This document shows, in pieces, positions 20,738 to 34,192 of a DNA stretch of 64,000 nt. A program made the translations under genes and the position numbers. The stretch is from the NCBI GenBank assembly GCA_964019155.1, contig OZ025243.1:23729944-23793943 (forward strand), read 5' to 3'. This stretch comes from Osedax fenrisi. Its lineage: Eukaryota > Annelida > Polychaeta > Sabellida > Siboglinidae. The notes beneath the pieces are model-generated. The model saw only the letters and a program-made list of their open reading frames with translations, searched no databases and was not told the DNA's origin. Positions within the stretch are counted from its first letter, which is position 1; the number at the start of each line of letters is the position of its first letter.

Positions 20738-23478
20738 TTAGAATAAATACATTATTAATGTTATTTTTCGTAAAATATTATTAAACATTAATTCATTATA
20801 TAACTTTTGTCCTTTAACAAATATTGTATTTTTTAATTTATTTGATTTCATGAGTGGTAGGATAAATTTATTTTTTAGTTTATTTAACTTGAAATATGAG
20901 TTATAATCTAATTTATATTTATTATTTAAGAAATTATATATTAATAATGTGTTTCTATATATAATTAGATCTTCAAATTTTAAAATATTATTTTAAAAAA
21001 AAGGACCAGTATGTGTTAGAAATATTAATGGTAATTTTGATTTATCTAATATATGTTTATTAATAATTCTTATAACTTTTTTCTGTAACATAATTAATTT
21101 TGTAATATTTGATTTATAAGTATTTGACCATACTTCAATCCCATATGATAAATTAGATAAATAGAACGAATTATAAAACATAATTAAATTTGTTGTATCT
21201 AAAAAGATATTTTTTAGATAAATAATGTATGTTTTTTTGTAGGTCATTTGGGAATCTAAGAAGATCCCAAGAAATTTATAATTATTAACTATATCAATTT
21301 TCATGTTATCTATTTTTATATCTTTTAATATAGCAGAATTTATATATTCAATATTTGTGTTTTTTCGATATTTAGCTTAATCTTATTTATAACAAACCAT
21401 TTTTGTTAACTTATCCATGTAATATTGCAAATAATATGTTAATAATGTTTCATTTTCAGCAAATATAGTTATAGATGTATCATCTACATATAGATTGATA
21501 TTAATATTATTTACTTTTTCATTATTAAAAAGTATTGGATATGTCATTTATAAAGATAATAAATAATATAGGTCCTAGAACAGATCCTTGTGGCACTCCA
21601 TATCTAATAATCTTTCTAGATGATAGAGTATTATCAATTCGTGTTATAATATTTCTATTTTTAGATAACTTTTAATAAATAAATTTGTATCACCTCTAAA
21701 CACTACACATTATAATTTAGCAAGTAACATAACATGATCAACTACATAAAATGCTTTCTTGAGATCTAGTAATATTGTAGCTACTTTTTTTTGAGATAGT
21801 TTATATAAAATGAAATGCTGAATATTTAATAATAATAAGGTTGTATTTGATCTGGGAACAAAACCATATTGATTTTTATTAATAATATTATGCTTAAATA
21901 TATATTTTGATAATCTATTAAAAATAATTTTTTTTTAATTTTAGATATTTGTGGTAGTAATGAAATTGGCCTATATTCTATATTTGTTGTTTATCATTAG
22001 TTTTAAAAAAAGGTTAATAATTGCAATTTTTATATTGTCAGCAAATGTATTTGTTTGGATACTTAAATTAAATATCTTTTTTAATGGTTCTAAAATATAT
22101 TGAATAATATCTTTTAAGGTCATGTCATGATTATTTATATCTAATGATCTTTTTTGATTTAATATCCTTAGTCACTTTAATTATTTCATCATTGTCAAAT
22201 CATAATTGGTAAAAAAATAAAAACTATTAAAATTAAAAATTAATAAATATTAACTATTAATTTAAATTATTAGATACAAATTCTTTAAAATAATTTTTAT
22301 TTATATTAATAATTGAATTATTTATTTTACTTCCAATGCTCGAAAAATACTAATTACATTGTTCGTACCTATCATTCATTTTAATATTAGTATCTATAAA
22401 AGTATTTGGATAATCCGAGTCTGCAGGTTTTATTATTTTATTTATGATTTTTCTAATTTTCTTCTTGTGTATTTGTAGTAAAAAGATTTTTATAGTAATT
22501 TTTTTTTTAATTTTAATATTTTTTTTAATAACATTTTTAGCCATGGATTAAAATTGTGATTCAATTTAATTCTTTGTTTAACAAAAGGACAGTGCTTATT
22601 AATACTATTAATTAATATATCAATAAATATATTGTATAGTTTACAACAATTCTGATTATTTAAAATGGTATTCCAATGTAGTGTACCTAGTTATAATTTT
22701 AGATTATGTAAATTTAATTCATTAATATTTAGTGAATATGTATATTGATCCTTTCTTTTAACAAATAGACTATAATTAAAAATACAAAATATTAATGAAT
22801 GATCACTAATATATGAATGTATTATACTTCGTATTACATAAGAACAATTTGTTAAAATATTGTCTAAACTTGATTGTGCATTTTGGGTTATTCTTGTGGG
22901 CATATCAATTATATTGGATATACCTAATTGGATCAATATATTTTTAAACAAGTTAGATAATACAGTATTATTTAATAAATTAATATTATAATCACCACAA
23001 ATATATATTTCTCTATTTATATATTTATGAAATAGGTTAAACAATAAATTAATAAAATAATTTCCATTATAGGCAGGTGATCTGTAAACAGATGATATAG
23101 TTTTAAAATCATTAGAATTAATAATTATTGTAATTGATATAATATCAATATAATCCATTATAGAACAAGAGAGGTGTTCAATTATTTAACATTCTATCAG
23201 TTTACTAACTAATATAAGTACATCTCCGCCTCTCTTTTTATTGGATAATATTCTATTTTTTATAAAAAAATATTAAAATTAGGGAAATATATGTAATCTT
23301 TATCAGTAAGACATATTTCCGTTAATATAATAATATCAGGTTTATGAGTCAAGTTATCGATAAATATTAATAATTTATTTATATTTGTATTACAACTTCG
23401 TATATTTAATAATATCATTGATAGGTTTGTATCTTTATAATATATTTCATTATATTCATCTTTATTTAAAATATTCAT
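20738..23478 (-). pseudogene. LINE ORF2 (APE endonuclease + RT), nearly full length, Jockey/CR1-like
   Basis: On -, the endonuclease runs MILLNIRSC, KPDIIILTEICL (about 23420-23310), VYRSPAYN, ICGDYNINLL (about 22990), MPTRIT, SSLDNILTN and SDHSLIFCIFN (about 22800). A linker follows. The RT shows KNQYGFVPRSNTT (21870), motif A LLDLKKAF (21765), YGVPQGSVLGPILFIIFIND (21600-21545), an intact catalytic motif in NLYVDDTSITIF (21510-21470), VNNYKFLGIFLDSQMTY and LMLQKKVIRIIN (21290-21060). ORF2 ends at a TAA, 20738-20740. It copies element RNA at a nicked target. All domains are present, but stops and frameshifts break it into pieces. Clade is approximate. Confidence 0.85.
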
Positions 23479-23499
23479 TTATATTTATAATATTTTGTT

Positions 23500-24249
23500 A
23501 TTGTATTATAGATTTTTTTTATCTGTATTATTATATATTAATTTAAATTCATTGTTTATAAATTGAACTTTATAAATAGTATATAATGTACATTTAGCTT
23601 TAGCTATTTTAAAACATTCTCTTTTTTGAATAAGCTGTTATATACTGTATTCAATATATATTCCTACTTTATTAAAAGATGAATTTTTTAATTTATATGC
23701 ATTTCTAATAATATTGATTTTGATTCTTCAGAATCAAGTATAATTTTCATCGGTCTATTTTTAGATGAATGTATTATATTATTTTTATTAAATTTACCAA
23801 TTCTATTTATCCGGAATTTATTTATTTTTATATTTTTATTTTTATCAGATACTATATCTATAATATTTGATATTACTTGAAATTCAGAATTTTATTTTGA
23901 ATTTGTGTCATTGAATATCTGTTCTTTTACATTGTAAGGATAATAGTTTTTTTATACAATTTACATTATTGGTTTCAGATATATTTTGATTGACTGATTT
24001 ATTTATTGTATTTTCAATAGTTTTTTCTACGTTTTTATTTAATATGTTTGCATATGATTCAGTATCATTACATTTATCATTATTAATAGTTACACTATTT
24101 ATTATAGATTTCAATTCTATGATATTATTTTTTAGATCATTTATTATTTTAGTATTTTCATCAATTACTGATTTTATATGTTCATCAAATAGTTTTTTAA
24201 TGTAATTTTAAATTGTCTCAGACAACTCTAAATTAGACCTATTTGCCAT
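23500..24249 (-). pseudogene. LINE ORF1 (coiled-coil RNA-binding protein), broken
   Basis: ATG at 24249-24247 opens MANRSNLELSETI, a stop, then a coiled-coil-like run (FDEHIKSVIDENTKI, then NNIIELKSIINSV) and a Ser/Asn-rich part (23908-24114). Near 23770-23540 the pieces RPMKIILDSEESK, KVGIYIEYSI, CFKIAK and FINNEFKLIYNNT fit the C-terminal core of ORF1 proteins of two-ORF LINEs. It sits just upstream of ORF2 on the same strand, as expected. Several stops; dead. Confidence 0.68.
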
Positions 24250-24371
24250 ATTTTATTTCGTATTAATTTATAATATATAATGTATTCAATATTTAAATAA
24301 GCAAATTAACAAATATATATTATTTAATTCTACATGATAAATATATAAGTATTAATATTAAATATTGTGTA

Positions 24372-24416
<45 letters not shown>

Positions 24417-24600
24417 AACTGATAATAAATAATGTAAATAATATACACAGACACTATTATATAATTTTTACATATAATATACAATGTATTCATTATTAAA
24501 TAAGCAAATTAAACAAATATATATATATATTTTAATAATACATTATAAATATAAAATGTGTAATAAATATGTATATAAATAATGATAATACATTTTGGAA
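24250..24600 (-). repeat. Two ~205-bp direct repeats upstream of ORF1 (possible 5' UTR monomers)
   Basis: About 24268-24415 and 24474-24595 share AATGTATTCA, AATAAGCAAATTAA, CAAATATATAT and TGTGTAATAAATAT in order. Tandem monomers just 5' of ORF1 are a known form of LINE promoter; whether these act so is inference. Confidence 0.45.
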
Positions 24601-25143
24601 ATAATATTAACATATAATGTTATATAGAATATGATCAATAACTTAGCTGTATTTTTTACGGTAGATTGCGTTTATAAACACGTCAACAATTAGATTAATT
24701 TAGCTACATTGATATATAACAATCTTTTTTTAATATTTTAAATATATATTTTTTAAATTAATGTACTCTATATAACTTACAATTTAGATTATATAAATTA
24801 TATAATATAGCTAAAGTAATCCATAAATTACTCGTATTTTAACAATTTTCGTAAGTATATGTGTATAAATATATATACAAATATACGTATATATATATAT
24901 ACTATTTTTAATTAAAAAATATTATAAAATAATATCGTAATATAATATAAAGATATGTTATTTTTCAAAGCATAATATTTGTCTAGCTATTAATCCAAAT
25001 GGATCACTTGTATTAGGAAATGAAATATCATATATAGTTTGCTATGGAAATTGTTATTTATATGTATTTATAAAAAAAGGAACAAATCAGGTTAATTATC
25101 ATTTTATAATCATAGTTTGTTTATATATATATATAGATATATA
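24601..25143. other. AT-rich stretch with one weak exon-like frame
   Basis: At about 24955-25140 a + frame reads KHNICLAINPNGSLVLGNEI, IVCYGNCYLYVFIKKGTNQ and more, with no stop for some 60 codons. A possible acceptor (TTTTTCAAAG) lies at its start and CAG/GTTAAT could be a weak donor. I do not recognise a family; chance cannot be excluded. Confidence 0.22.
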
Positions 25144-25305
25144 TTTGTTTTGCTATTATTATTTTTGTTAGAATCCTTCCATCCCACACAGAACGAATAT
25201 GAAACTTTTCCTATAAACACATAGCTATAATATCCCTTCAATAACAATATTATGTTAGGGTATCTAGGTTTTAATGATAACCGATAATTGTATACATGAG
25301 TATAT
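25144..25305 (-). mobile_element. SINE 3' half
   Basis: Reverse complement of the SINE tail: minus-strand GGGATGGAAGGATTCTAAC and the (AAT/AAC) rich end, preceded by TATAGCTATGTGTTTATAGG. Aligns to the 3' part of 34479-34761. No tRNA-like half; 5' truncated. Confidence 0.7.
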
Positions 25306-25682
25306 AATATACATTCTATATATTATTTTAAACCTATGTAAGGGTTAAAATGAAATTTAATTTAATTTAAAATGAATATCATCAGAAAAAATATTTTAGT
25401 TCAATAGTATTTAGATCAATAATATTATTTTTAATTTGATCACATTTTTAATTCGATCGTTAATATGACGGAACTACTTAAAAATGATAGTATACTGAAA
25501 TGGATCTATTTGGAATAACATTTTTAAGGTGATAGAATTAGAGTAATACAATTTAATATAATAGAGTAATATAGTTTGAGAGGAACCACATAATATAAAA
25601 TAATACTAATTATGGAATAAAGTTATCTAGGTCCTACTTTTGACAACCTCTAATAAAATATAATTATATCACGGTTCAATGT

Positions 25683-25686
<4 letters not shown>
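25306..25686. other. Non-coding, nothing recognised
   Basis: AT-rich spacer between a minus SINE fragment and a (TA)n tract. Confidence 0.35.
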
Positions 25687-25732
<46 letters not shown>

Positions 25733-25733
<1 letters not shown>

Positions 25734-26005
25734 CACAAGCAGTAGGACACGGGTTCGAGCCTCGTCCGGACCATTAATTAATTTTATAAAATGGGTCTTA
25801 AAATATTATTTAGAAGTGATCTTATATAATTGTGTATAAATAAATGATCGGCTCTCGTTAAAACCATAGATGCCTTAACATGAGAGCGGCTTCGAAGGGA
25901 CATTAGAGCCATATATATGGTTATAAGTGAAAACGTCATCTAAGTTCCTGGATGGGATGAAAGAACTCCACCAAATAAAAATAACAATAAAAATAACAAT
26001 ATATA
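25733..26005 (+). mobile_element. tRNA-derived SINE, box A lost
   Basis: Starts just before box B (GGGTTCGAGCCTCGTCCGGA) and then matches the copy at 34479-34761 almost base for base through GATCGGCTCTCGTTAAAACC, TGAGAGCGGCTTCGAAGGGA, TTCCTGGATGGGATGAAAGA and the (ATAACA)n tail. The 5' end abuts (TA)n at 25687-25732. This is the closest relative of the 34.5 kb copy, so both inserted fairly recently. Confidence 0.88.
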
Positions 26006-26590
26006 TCATAAAAGTAAATGAGAGCTAAAAGAATATTAGCTAATAATATATAGGTACAGCCACATATAGTAGGTGTATAGTGTAGGTGTATAGTACCTAT
26101 ATGTGAAATACTGACGAATTAGTTATAATTATGTCCTCGAAAAGTTAATATTAATTAAAATTTAAATAATCATATTGTCAATCATCTTACTTATTAATTA
26201 TTATTTATATACGATGAAAAGTTTACTAAATCACAATAATAGTAATATCGAAAATATATCATTCATAAATTATAAAAGAATATATTTGGGACATTACTAT
26301 TACATCCAAAATTAAATCTAGCTCCCTATAATATTCATAGTAGTATATAATATTTAGTGACGTATAATAACATATATGACTATATATAGTAAACATTAGG
26401 AAAACAATATAACCAATATATATTTATATATATATATATATATATAGATATGTAGAGTTTATATACTATATATAATATATTTTATTACGGTATAAGATTC
26501 TTTAAAATGTTTACCTTTAAAAGGTTTAGTAATTATTTAATTAATACCTCAATACTTATAATTTGATAATAAAAGATCGTATATACTTAT
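26006..26590. other. Non-coding AT-rich stretch
   Basis: A near-repeat TATAGTAGGTGTATAGTGTAGG occurs near 26070 (TAGGTGTATAG twice). (TA)n near 26428. No gene seen. Confidence 0.35.
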
Positions 26591-26594
26591 TTTA

Positions 26595-26885
26595 AACTGT
26601 GGAATTCTTCAAGGAAACCATACTAGGTATAATTATATTCTTAATCTATATTAATGTCATAAAATAATTTAAAAAAAATAGTATATTTTACAATATTTTT
26701 CGACGACAATAATTTATTCTTAGATAATGTGGATACTATTCAAATATAAATTAATATAAATAATGAATTAGTTACACTTAATAATTTATTTATTTCGAAA
26801 GATTTTCTTTACATACTAGTCAACGTATATATTATTGTAATGGTATGTGCTACCTCTATTCTATAAATAGAATAGTATATGTATT
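26595..26885 (+). pseudogene. LINE RT fragment (motifs B to D)
   Basis: In three frames: NCGILQGN (GxPQGS motif, about 26600), LGIIIFLIYINVI (about 26625-26660), then IFFDDNNLFLDNVDTIQI (about 26695-26745), in which FFDD holds the catalytic Asp pair, and NNELVTLNNLFISKDF. Jockey/CR1-like. The rest of the protein is not visible. It may belong to the same insertion as the (CATT)n-tailed 3' end at 27780-27865. Confidence 0.6.
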
Positions 26886-26998
26886 TAATAGGAAAAATAA
26901 TGGTCTACTAAAAGTGAATTAACTTATTTACAAATTTAACATAATGATAGATATTACATAGATTTATAATAATCACATTTGTGATATATATATATATA

Positions 26999-27060
<62 letters not shown>

Positions 27061-27779
27061 TCTTCCAATATTATATTATAAATTAAACAAATATTTTATA
27101 TTATAAAACTTTATTAAAAAATCAGTATTAAATATGTATTTCTCCATATAAATTTTACATTTTTACATATTTTACATTTTTATATATTTTACATCATATA
27201 ACTAAACACAAAAAATAAAAAAAAACAGTATTACAAATTAGAAGTATTAAAAACATAAAAAAAAAACAGTATTAAATGTTTAAAAAAATTTAAAATTACT
27301 ATTTATCAAAACTATTTTATATTTATTTTTCAAATTTTACGTTTTATATATTTAACTTTACATAACTAATAAAAAAAAAAAAAAACTAAACAGTATTAAA
27401 AATTAAAAGTATTAAAACAATAAAAAACAGTATTAAAATTAAAACCATTATAAACAGTATTAATAACCTATAGTAACCTACAAATGTAAATATATATATA
27501 TATATATCAATATTATTAAAATTGACATAAAATATGTGATACAAATATTTAGATTCTTTATAAATATTATATTACAATTATGAAAAATGTATTAATTATA
27601 TTTTATACTTTGTTTTGGATGCTAACATGGGAATCAAATATTTGTTTTAGTTTTATTTTATTCTTTCTTTTATATTTTGTTTTAGTTTTGTTTTATTTTT
27701 TATTTTAATATCTATTTTTATGTAATTTTATTGTATTTTATCCGAATGAAAATGATGAAATATGACATTACATTACTAG
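26886..27779. other. AT-rich non-coding; possible LINE 3' UTR
   Basis: Long (TA)n at 27001-27056, A- and T-rich runs and repeated AACAGTATTA(A) strings (about 27220-27465). It may be the 3' UTR of the preceding RT fragment. Confidence 0.3.
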
Positions 27780-27865
27780 ATATCGAATTAAAAAAACTCA
27801 TCGCTTTCACTGATTCTCCTTAGACATTGTCTATAAACTGAATTCATTCATTCATTCATTCATAT
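27780..27865 (+). mobile_element. LINE 3' end with (CATT)n tail
   Basis: CGCTTTCACTGATTCTCC, TAGAC, TGTCTATAAACTGAATTC and (CATT)n match, inverted, the 3' end of the LINE at 19992-20110. Same family, opposite strand. Confidence 0.6.
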
Positions 27866-28286
27866 ATATAGAATATATATGTCATCATATGAACAAATTA
27901 TTTAATATAAATTATGTTTAACTAATAAATTATTATTTTTAGGAAAATAAACGATAAAATATCTGAAAATTTAAATAAATTACTATAATTTTATGTACAA
28001 ATTATAGATAGATAGATTAATAGTTTATTATATGTACGAATGATATGGGTATGTGGGATAGGGTTAAGGGTTACGAGTAAGTACATATAATGAGACATGA
28101 AACACGGATGAACAAAACAAAAAGGAACAAATAGAATATATACAATAAAAAACATAATTAATTAATCATGCCTCTAATTATGAAATATAAACAGAAAATA
28201 ATTTATTACATTATGTTATTCTAAATAAATAGCTACTTCGAATTATAATTATTTAAATCTATATATATATATATATATATATATAC

Positions 28287-28345
<59 letters not shown>

Positions 28346-28613
28346 GCTTTTGTTCAGCCTTTAACATTCTAAAATCAATATTATATTAATTAAATTATAA
28401 TGATTATTAAATTTAAATTAATTTTGTGAATTATTATTATAATTTATTTATATGATATATATTTAAAATAGTTTATTATACGTAAAACATGATTTTTATA
28501 TAATGTTAAGATATTATTAGGTATTTTAATAATATTCATAAAATAAAATTTGAAATAAAATATTTTTCTAAAGTGCACCTATCCTTAATCCTTTATGCAA
28601 GCAATAATCAAAG
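27866..28613. other. Non-coding AT-rich stretch with (TA)n
   Basis: (TA)n at 28261-28285 and 28293-28340. A GATAGATAGATTA tract at about 28009 and GATAGGGTTAAGGGTTACG near 28056 are noted. No gene. Confidence 0.35.
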
Positions 28614-30400
28614 ATATTAAGGATAAGTATAATGATAAGGATAAGGATAATTTATTATAGAATTTTTTTTTTGATTTTTAACAATAAATGGCTAAACAAA
28701 ATAGTCAAATTCACTTTCGAGGTGTTTGGCCAGAGTAAATAATAATGCAATTAAATAGTATACATTCAAACATGTATGTGTATAGAAGGATAATCAAAGG
28801 GAATATATAAGTGAAGGAAGTTTTGGGGTTGCCCAAATCCCATATGGGTAACCCACACCCAGGAGTGTAATACTCAGTGATTTATTTGCGTTTCAAACAA
28901 TCAGAACTATAATCCCTATGTTAATCCATCTGAACTATATAATAATAATTAGTAAACAATTTACATATTAGTAATTCATAGTAATAAATAAATAATCACG
29001 GAGCTTAATAAAAGAAAACAAATAAAATTAAAATAATTTCTTTGAGGATATGTTCCACTTCTATCAATCAGCTTGCATAGTCACCATTAGTCCATCAAAC
29101 ATGTAAAATAACATATAATTAGTAAATAGCTAGGTAAGAAATTTTTAATTTTTTTATAAATAACTTAATAGGTATTATAATTTTTAATTTGTTACTTAGA
29201 TTATTCCATAATTGAATACTCACATAATGTACAGCATAACAACTAATATTAATTATACATTTCGGTATAATAAATCTATTTTTAGCCCTAGTACAACTTT
29301 TTGAATAAAGTACAAACTTTTATAATAGTTTAGTTCTATAGACTCTATTAAAAGCATAATGTGTATTTTTTAATAATGTAACTTTAACTAAGTCAACTAT
29401 TTTCAATATATTATGTCTTTTATAAATGAAGTTGATATTAGTTCTCTGGGGTAGTTTATAAATGCATTTAAGTACCTTGTTTTGTAATACAATAATTTTG
29501 TGTACTACTGATTTATAATTAGAGCCCCATGACGAACAACAATAACTTAATCTAGAGTGAAATAGTGCATTATATAATAAAATTAATTATTTTATATTAA
29601 TTTTATTACGCAGTTTATAAAAGACAGCTACAATTCTAGATAAATTGGAGGCTAATAAAGTAATATACGGTTTCCAAGAAAGTTTATTATCAATGATGAT
29701 ACCAAGAAATTTAAATTCATTTTGACATTTAATAAGTATTCCATTTAATGAAATATTGAAAATATAAGGTTTATGTTGACCAAATATAGTATAAGAAGTT
29801 TTAATTAAATATAATGATAGTTTATTGTAACATAACCATGAGTAAATATAACCAATATATTATTAGCTTTTGACTCCAATATCGATACATCTTTATCCGC
29901 GAATACTAAGGTCGTGTCGTCAGCAAATAAGATAGAACCATTGTCGTTCATAACGTAAGATATATCATTTATATATAACAAGAACAACAATGGTCCCAAT
30001 ACGGAGCCTTATGGAACACCTATATTAATACCTAGTAAATTTGAATTACATTTCTTATAACAGACATATTGTTCTCTATTTATTAGATAACTGCATAATA
30101 GATCTAGAGTTATACCTCTAATGCCAAAGTAAGATAACTTATTTAATAATATATTCGTATTTAAAGTATCAAATGCTTTTTTAAATCAATTGATACTTCG
30201 AGACAATTAACCTTGTTATCTAAATTGTTAACTAGTATATCATTTAAATTATCAATTGCGTCAGCAGTAGATCTATTTGACCTGAAACCAAATTGATTAC
30301 AGTTTAATACATTATGTTTATTAATGTAGGCATTTAGACGATATTTTATTATTTTTTCTAAAATCTTTGAAATTTGTGGTAACAAATATATAGGTGGTAT
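28614..30400 (-). pseudogene. LINE RT remnant, 5' truncated, with 3' UTR
   Basis: On -: LPQISKILEKIIKYRLNAYI (30385-30320), NQFGFRSNRSTADAIDNL, motif A SIDLKK broken by an indel near 30180, GVP-stop-GS (CAA to TAA near 30010), GPLLFLLYINDISYVMND (30000-29945), an intact catalytic motif in SILFADDTTLVFADKD (29940-29895), then NEFKFLGIIIDNKLSWKPYI (29720-29665), LVLQ-type IIVLQNKVLKCIYKLPQRTN (29500-29440) and SIQLWNNLSNKLK (about 29215-29175). The 3' UTR runs to a (TATCCTT)n-like tract at 28614-28650. Jockey/CR1-like, distinct from the 20.7-24.2 kb element. The RT C-terminus is unusually well kept. Confidence 0.82.
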
Positions 30401-30604
30401 TAATATATAAGGTGGTATTATTATTCATGATTAAAATATATTACATTTTTATAATATTAATAGATACACATCAGTCTTATATTGAAGAAGTTTATAATAA
30501 ATAATATTACCTAATATGTTATTTATATCGATTGTATTATAAAATATAAAATAAAAAAATCTTTAATGAATAAATGTTATCATTATTATATATAATATTA
30601 TATA

Positions 30605-30671
<67 letters not shown>

Positions 30672-31210
30672 ATAATAACATCAGAATTGGCATAAAGACT
30701 GGGTGAATGAAAAAAACATGGCTTGAAAGTCTTTCACCCATTAAGATAACGAGGAGAAAAATGTAAATAACTAAAAGCAATAAACGAATGCAATGAATGA
30801 TATAAAATAAATAAAGTACAAATAAAATTTTAAAAATTTGAATGTATTTTTGAAATTTTCTGTTATAAATTCTAAATTTACAAGTATAAAAATAAAATTT
30901 ATATTTACATAAATACTGTCAATATTCAACTTTTTTACTTCGATACTTGATTAGGTGGTTCCCAAGACTTACCATTGAAACAATAATATTATTGTATGCT
31001 ATTATTGTAAGAAGTTGCTTTCCACCAAAAACTAAGCATATACACATAAAACAAACTAGTCAATATATTATTATTAAAATATTAAAAATGTGCTAATTAA
31101 TATATAAAAATAGTAAAATACTCAAATAATAATAAAAAAAACTCCTCGAAATATAAATCATCATTTAATAAAATTTACATATAAATAAAATAGATACAAA
31201 TACAATAGTT

Positions 31211-31249
<39 letters not shown>

Positions 31250-31383
31250 AATAATAGAGTAAGGTAGTCAATAAAAGTTATATAGGTTTAATATTATATT
31301 TAAAAATTAACATCGTTAGTTATTTATAATTATTAATGTAAAAGCTAAATAAATATATAGATATAAACACATACATTGATATA

Positions 31384-31431
<48 letters not shown>

Positions 31432-31599
31432 CATTATAATATTTAAATAAAATAAAAAATAAATATAAAATTAAAATTAAATGTATATTTTTTGAAATTT
31501 CTCGATAATAATTTTAAATTATAAATGTTAATTAATTAACTTTGAAGATTATTTAATACTTCACTCCAATATTTGTTAAATGAATTAAGTTTCTAGAAG
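30401..31599. other. Non-coding AT-rich stretch with (TA)n tracts
   Basis: (TA)n at 30613-30668, 31215-31247 and 31388-31427. No reading frame or family recognised. Confidence 0.35.
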
Positions 31600-34192
31600 T
31601 TCTAGATGCCTTTATAATACATTGAATACAATAATTTTTATTTTAATAAGTTTGATTTTAATAAATTAATTGGTAATTTATTATAGAAACCTCTATGTAG
31701 GTATTATGTATTTGTTTTAAAAGTATTACACAATTAAAATCTATAATTTAAGTAAAACCACATATATGTGAACAATAGTTTAAATGAGACATGAATAATG
31801 ATTTAAAAATTAAAAGTATAGTATTTAAATTGTATAGTTACTATTTAATTGTATTATTAAATCAATAACTCTATATAGCTTCGAAGTCACATATCCATAT
31901 TATTGTTACCAATCTAGTTTCTCATCAATATAAACTACTAAAAACTTATAATTTAATACATGTTTAATTGAAATTTCAGTTAGAACAATTAGTAATGTAT
32001 CACTTGAATGAGTATTCCTTAAATTAAAAGTATGTAAATACATTTATCAATATTCAGTGGAAACTGATTTATAGCTAACCAAGATGATAACTTTTTTAAT
32101 GCACTATTTGGCAAATCATTAATATATAAAATAAATAAAATTGGTCCTAAAACAGAACCTTGTGGAACACCACAATTTACTTTTATAAATTAAAATAAAA
32201 AATGTAAACAATTTACTTTGAATGCTAGTATTAGTGATTTAACCCTGACTCGGTTTCGGGTTTCAATTCCGGGTTCTAACAAAATGTAATGAGATCCGGT
32301 TTTGAAAAATGGTCCAAGAACGGTTCCGGGTTTTAGTAAATTAATTTCGGGTATTTGTGTAAAATAAAAATAATATTTATAAATGTATAAATATATAATA
32401 CATTACTATAGTAATTATATATAATGGACACCAGTGGTATCATACCACTGATATGGTAAGTACACTAAATATGGCCCAAGCCAAATATTAAGGTTGCCTA
32501 TTAAGCCTATGTAAATTGTAATATTTCAAATTTAATAATTTCATAAATATTAAAATATATACATTTTTGATCATAACTTTTGTTTTAATAAAAAAATTTA
32601 AAAACTGCAAATAGACGTTTATTATAGAATACAATAAGCTTTCCAGTGATACTAATAACAAATATTTTTTTTAAATATTAAAAAATATTTTAAAAAATGT
32701 TTATCTCGAAAATCTCGAGATAACGAAATTTATGATTTGATTGTCATGATATAATGAATTTTAGGATTTGATTGTCTCGAGATAATGAAAAATTGGAAAA
32801 ATTTAAATCACTATCAAGTATTAATATTAATGTTAATAATTAATTTGGCTAAATTAATTCCTATATTACTAAATATATCATTAAATTTATTCGCAATTGA
32901 AAAACTAGAATCATTATTTTTACATACATAATTATTCTTATTATCATTTTATTTATTTATAAAATTTTTGATCAATATCCAATTTCCCTTAGAATTATGT
33001 ATTTAATAGAAAATGTATTATGATAATATTTTTTGAATAAATCTTAAAACACTTGTTAACATTTTTTTTAATTTTGTATATAATAATTTATATTCCTGGG
33101 AATTATTTCTAACAAATTGATTATATAAATTTTTTTTTGATACACATTTTAGTAATTAATCCGTCATACAAGGATTTATTTTATGATTTTTATGAATTTT
33201 TGTTTATCAATAATTAAACTTTTTATTATATAGTATATTTAAACTATTAATGAATATGTAAATAACTTCATTCAAATTTAAACTGGATTCATTAATATAT
33301 GTCCAATTATATAATAACATATCTTTTTTCAGTGCTGATATAGTTTCATCATTAATTATACGTATAAAAGTTAAAGGATGTAAATATAGGGAAATTATCA
33401 CTACTATCAGAATAAAGTAAGTCCTTATTAATAGGTTATATATTTAAAGTACATTAAATATTATCAATATGACTTTCAGATTTTTGAATGATCGTCATTT
33501 GAAATTCTTGTAGCATTATTTATTAATGTTCTACAATTTAAAGAATATATAATCAAAAAAGTATTTTATTAATGAATTATTTATTTGATTAAATATATTA
33601 ATGTTAAAATATCCCCCAAAATATATGATATTATTGTTAGGAATATTATCAACAATTGTTTGAATAGTATTTATGAACTCCAATGATAGTGCATCAGGAG
33701 GTATATAGATACCACTAACAATTATATTACTATTTTTACTAAGTATTTTAATAGTTACAATGTCATATATATTCTTTGAGTAACACAATTTTCAATTATA
33801 TCATATTTTATATTATTAAGTATATAAATAGACACTCCACCTCCTCAACCATTTATCCGGGTTGTATGTATAGAATTATACTTAGTTATATTAAATAAAT
33901 TTATATTATTAGTATTTAGCCAAGTCTCTGTGATAATAATAATTGAAATTTAAAACAAATTGTAGGAACAAGAAATAGTACTATAGTACTATTTCGTAAT
34001 ACACGTATACGTGAATTTAAATACAGAATTAGAAAATATTATTATCATAGATATAACATATAAATTCAGTTCTTCATAATCATAATATTGGCATTCATTA
34101 GATATATTCTGACTAGAAACAGATAAATTTAATAAATTTTGGTTATTTTCTTTATCCATTATATAACTATAAATAAAAGTAATATTTATCAA
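31600..34192 (-). pseudogene. LINE ORF2 remnant with a ~600-bp foreign block replacing the RT core
   Basis: On -: endonuclease pieces MDKENNQNLLNLSV (34160), IIITETWL (about 33940), GGGVSIYILNN (about 33840), YDIVTIKILSKNSN, SGIYIPPDALSLEF (33715) and NIIYFGGYFNINIF (33640). The linker follows (LTFIRIINDETISALKKDML, then SSFSIANKFNDIFSNIGINL near 32880). CGVPQGSVLGPILFILYIND (32178-32120) then runs straight into LKKLSSWLAINQFPLNIDK, so the YADD block is deleted. Weak C-terminal traces reach about 31620. Between the linker and GVPQGS, 32200-32790 is not LINE sequence. Confidence 0.74.
32200..32800. other. Foreign block inside the LINE remnant
   Basis: It holds a GC-richer part with repeated CGGTTTCGGGTTT, TTCCGGGTTCTAAC and GGTTCCGGGTTTTAG strings (32240-32340), a hairpin AGTGGTATCATACCACT near 32431, and diverged 31-bp units around ATCTCGAGATAA / TTTGATTGTC (32710-32790). 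Origin unknown. Confidence 0.4.
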
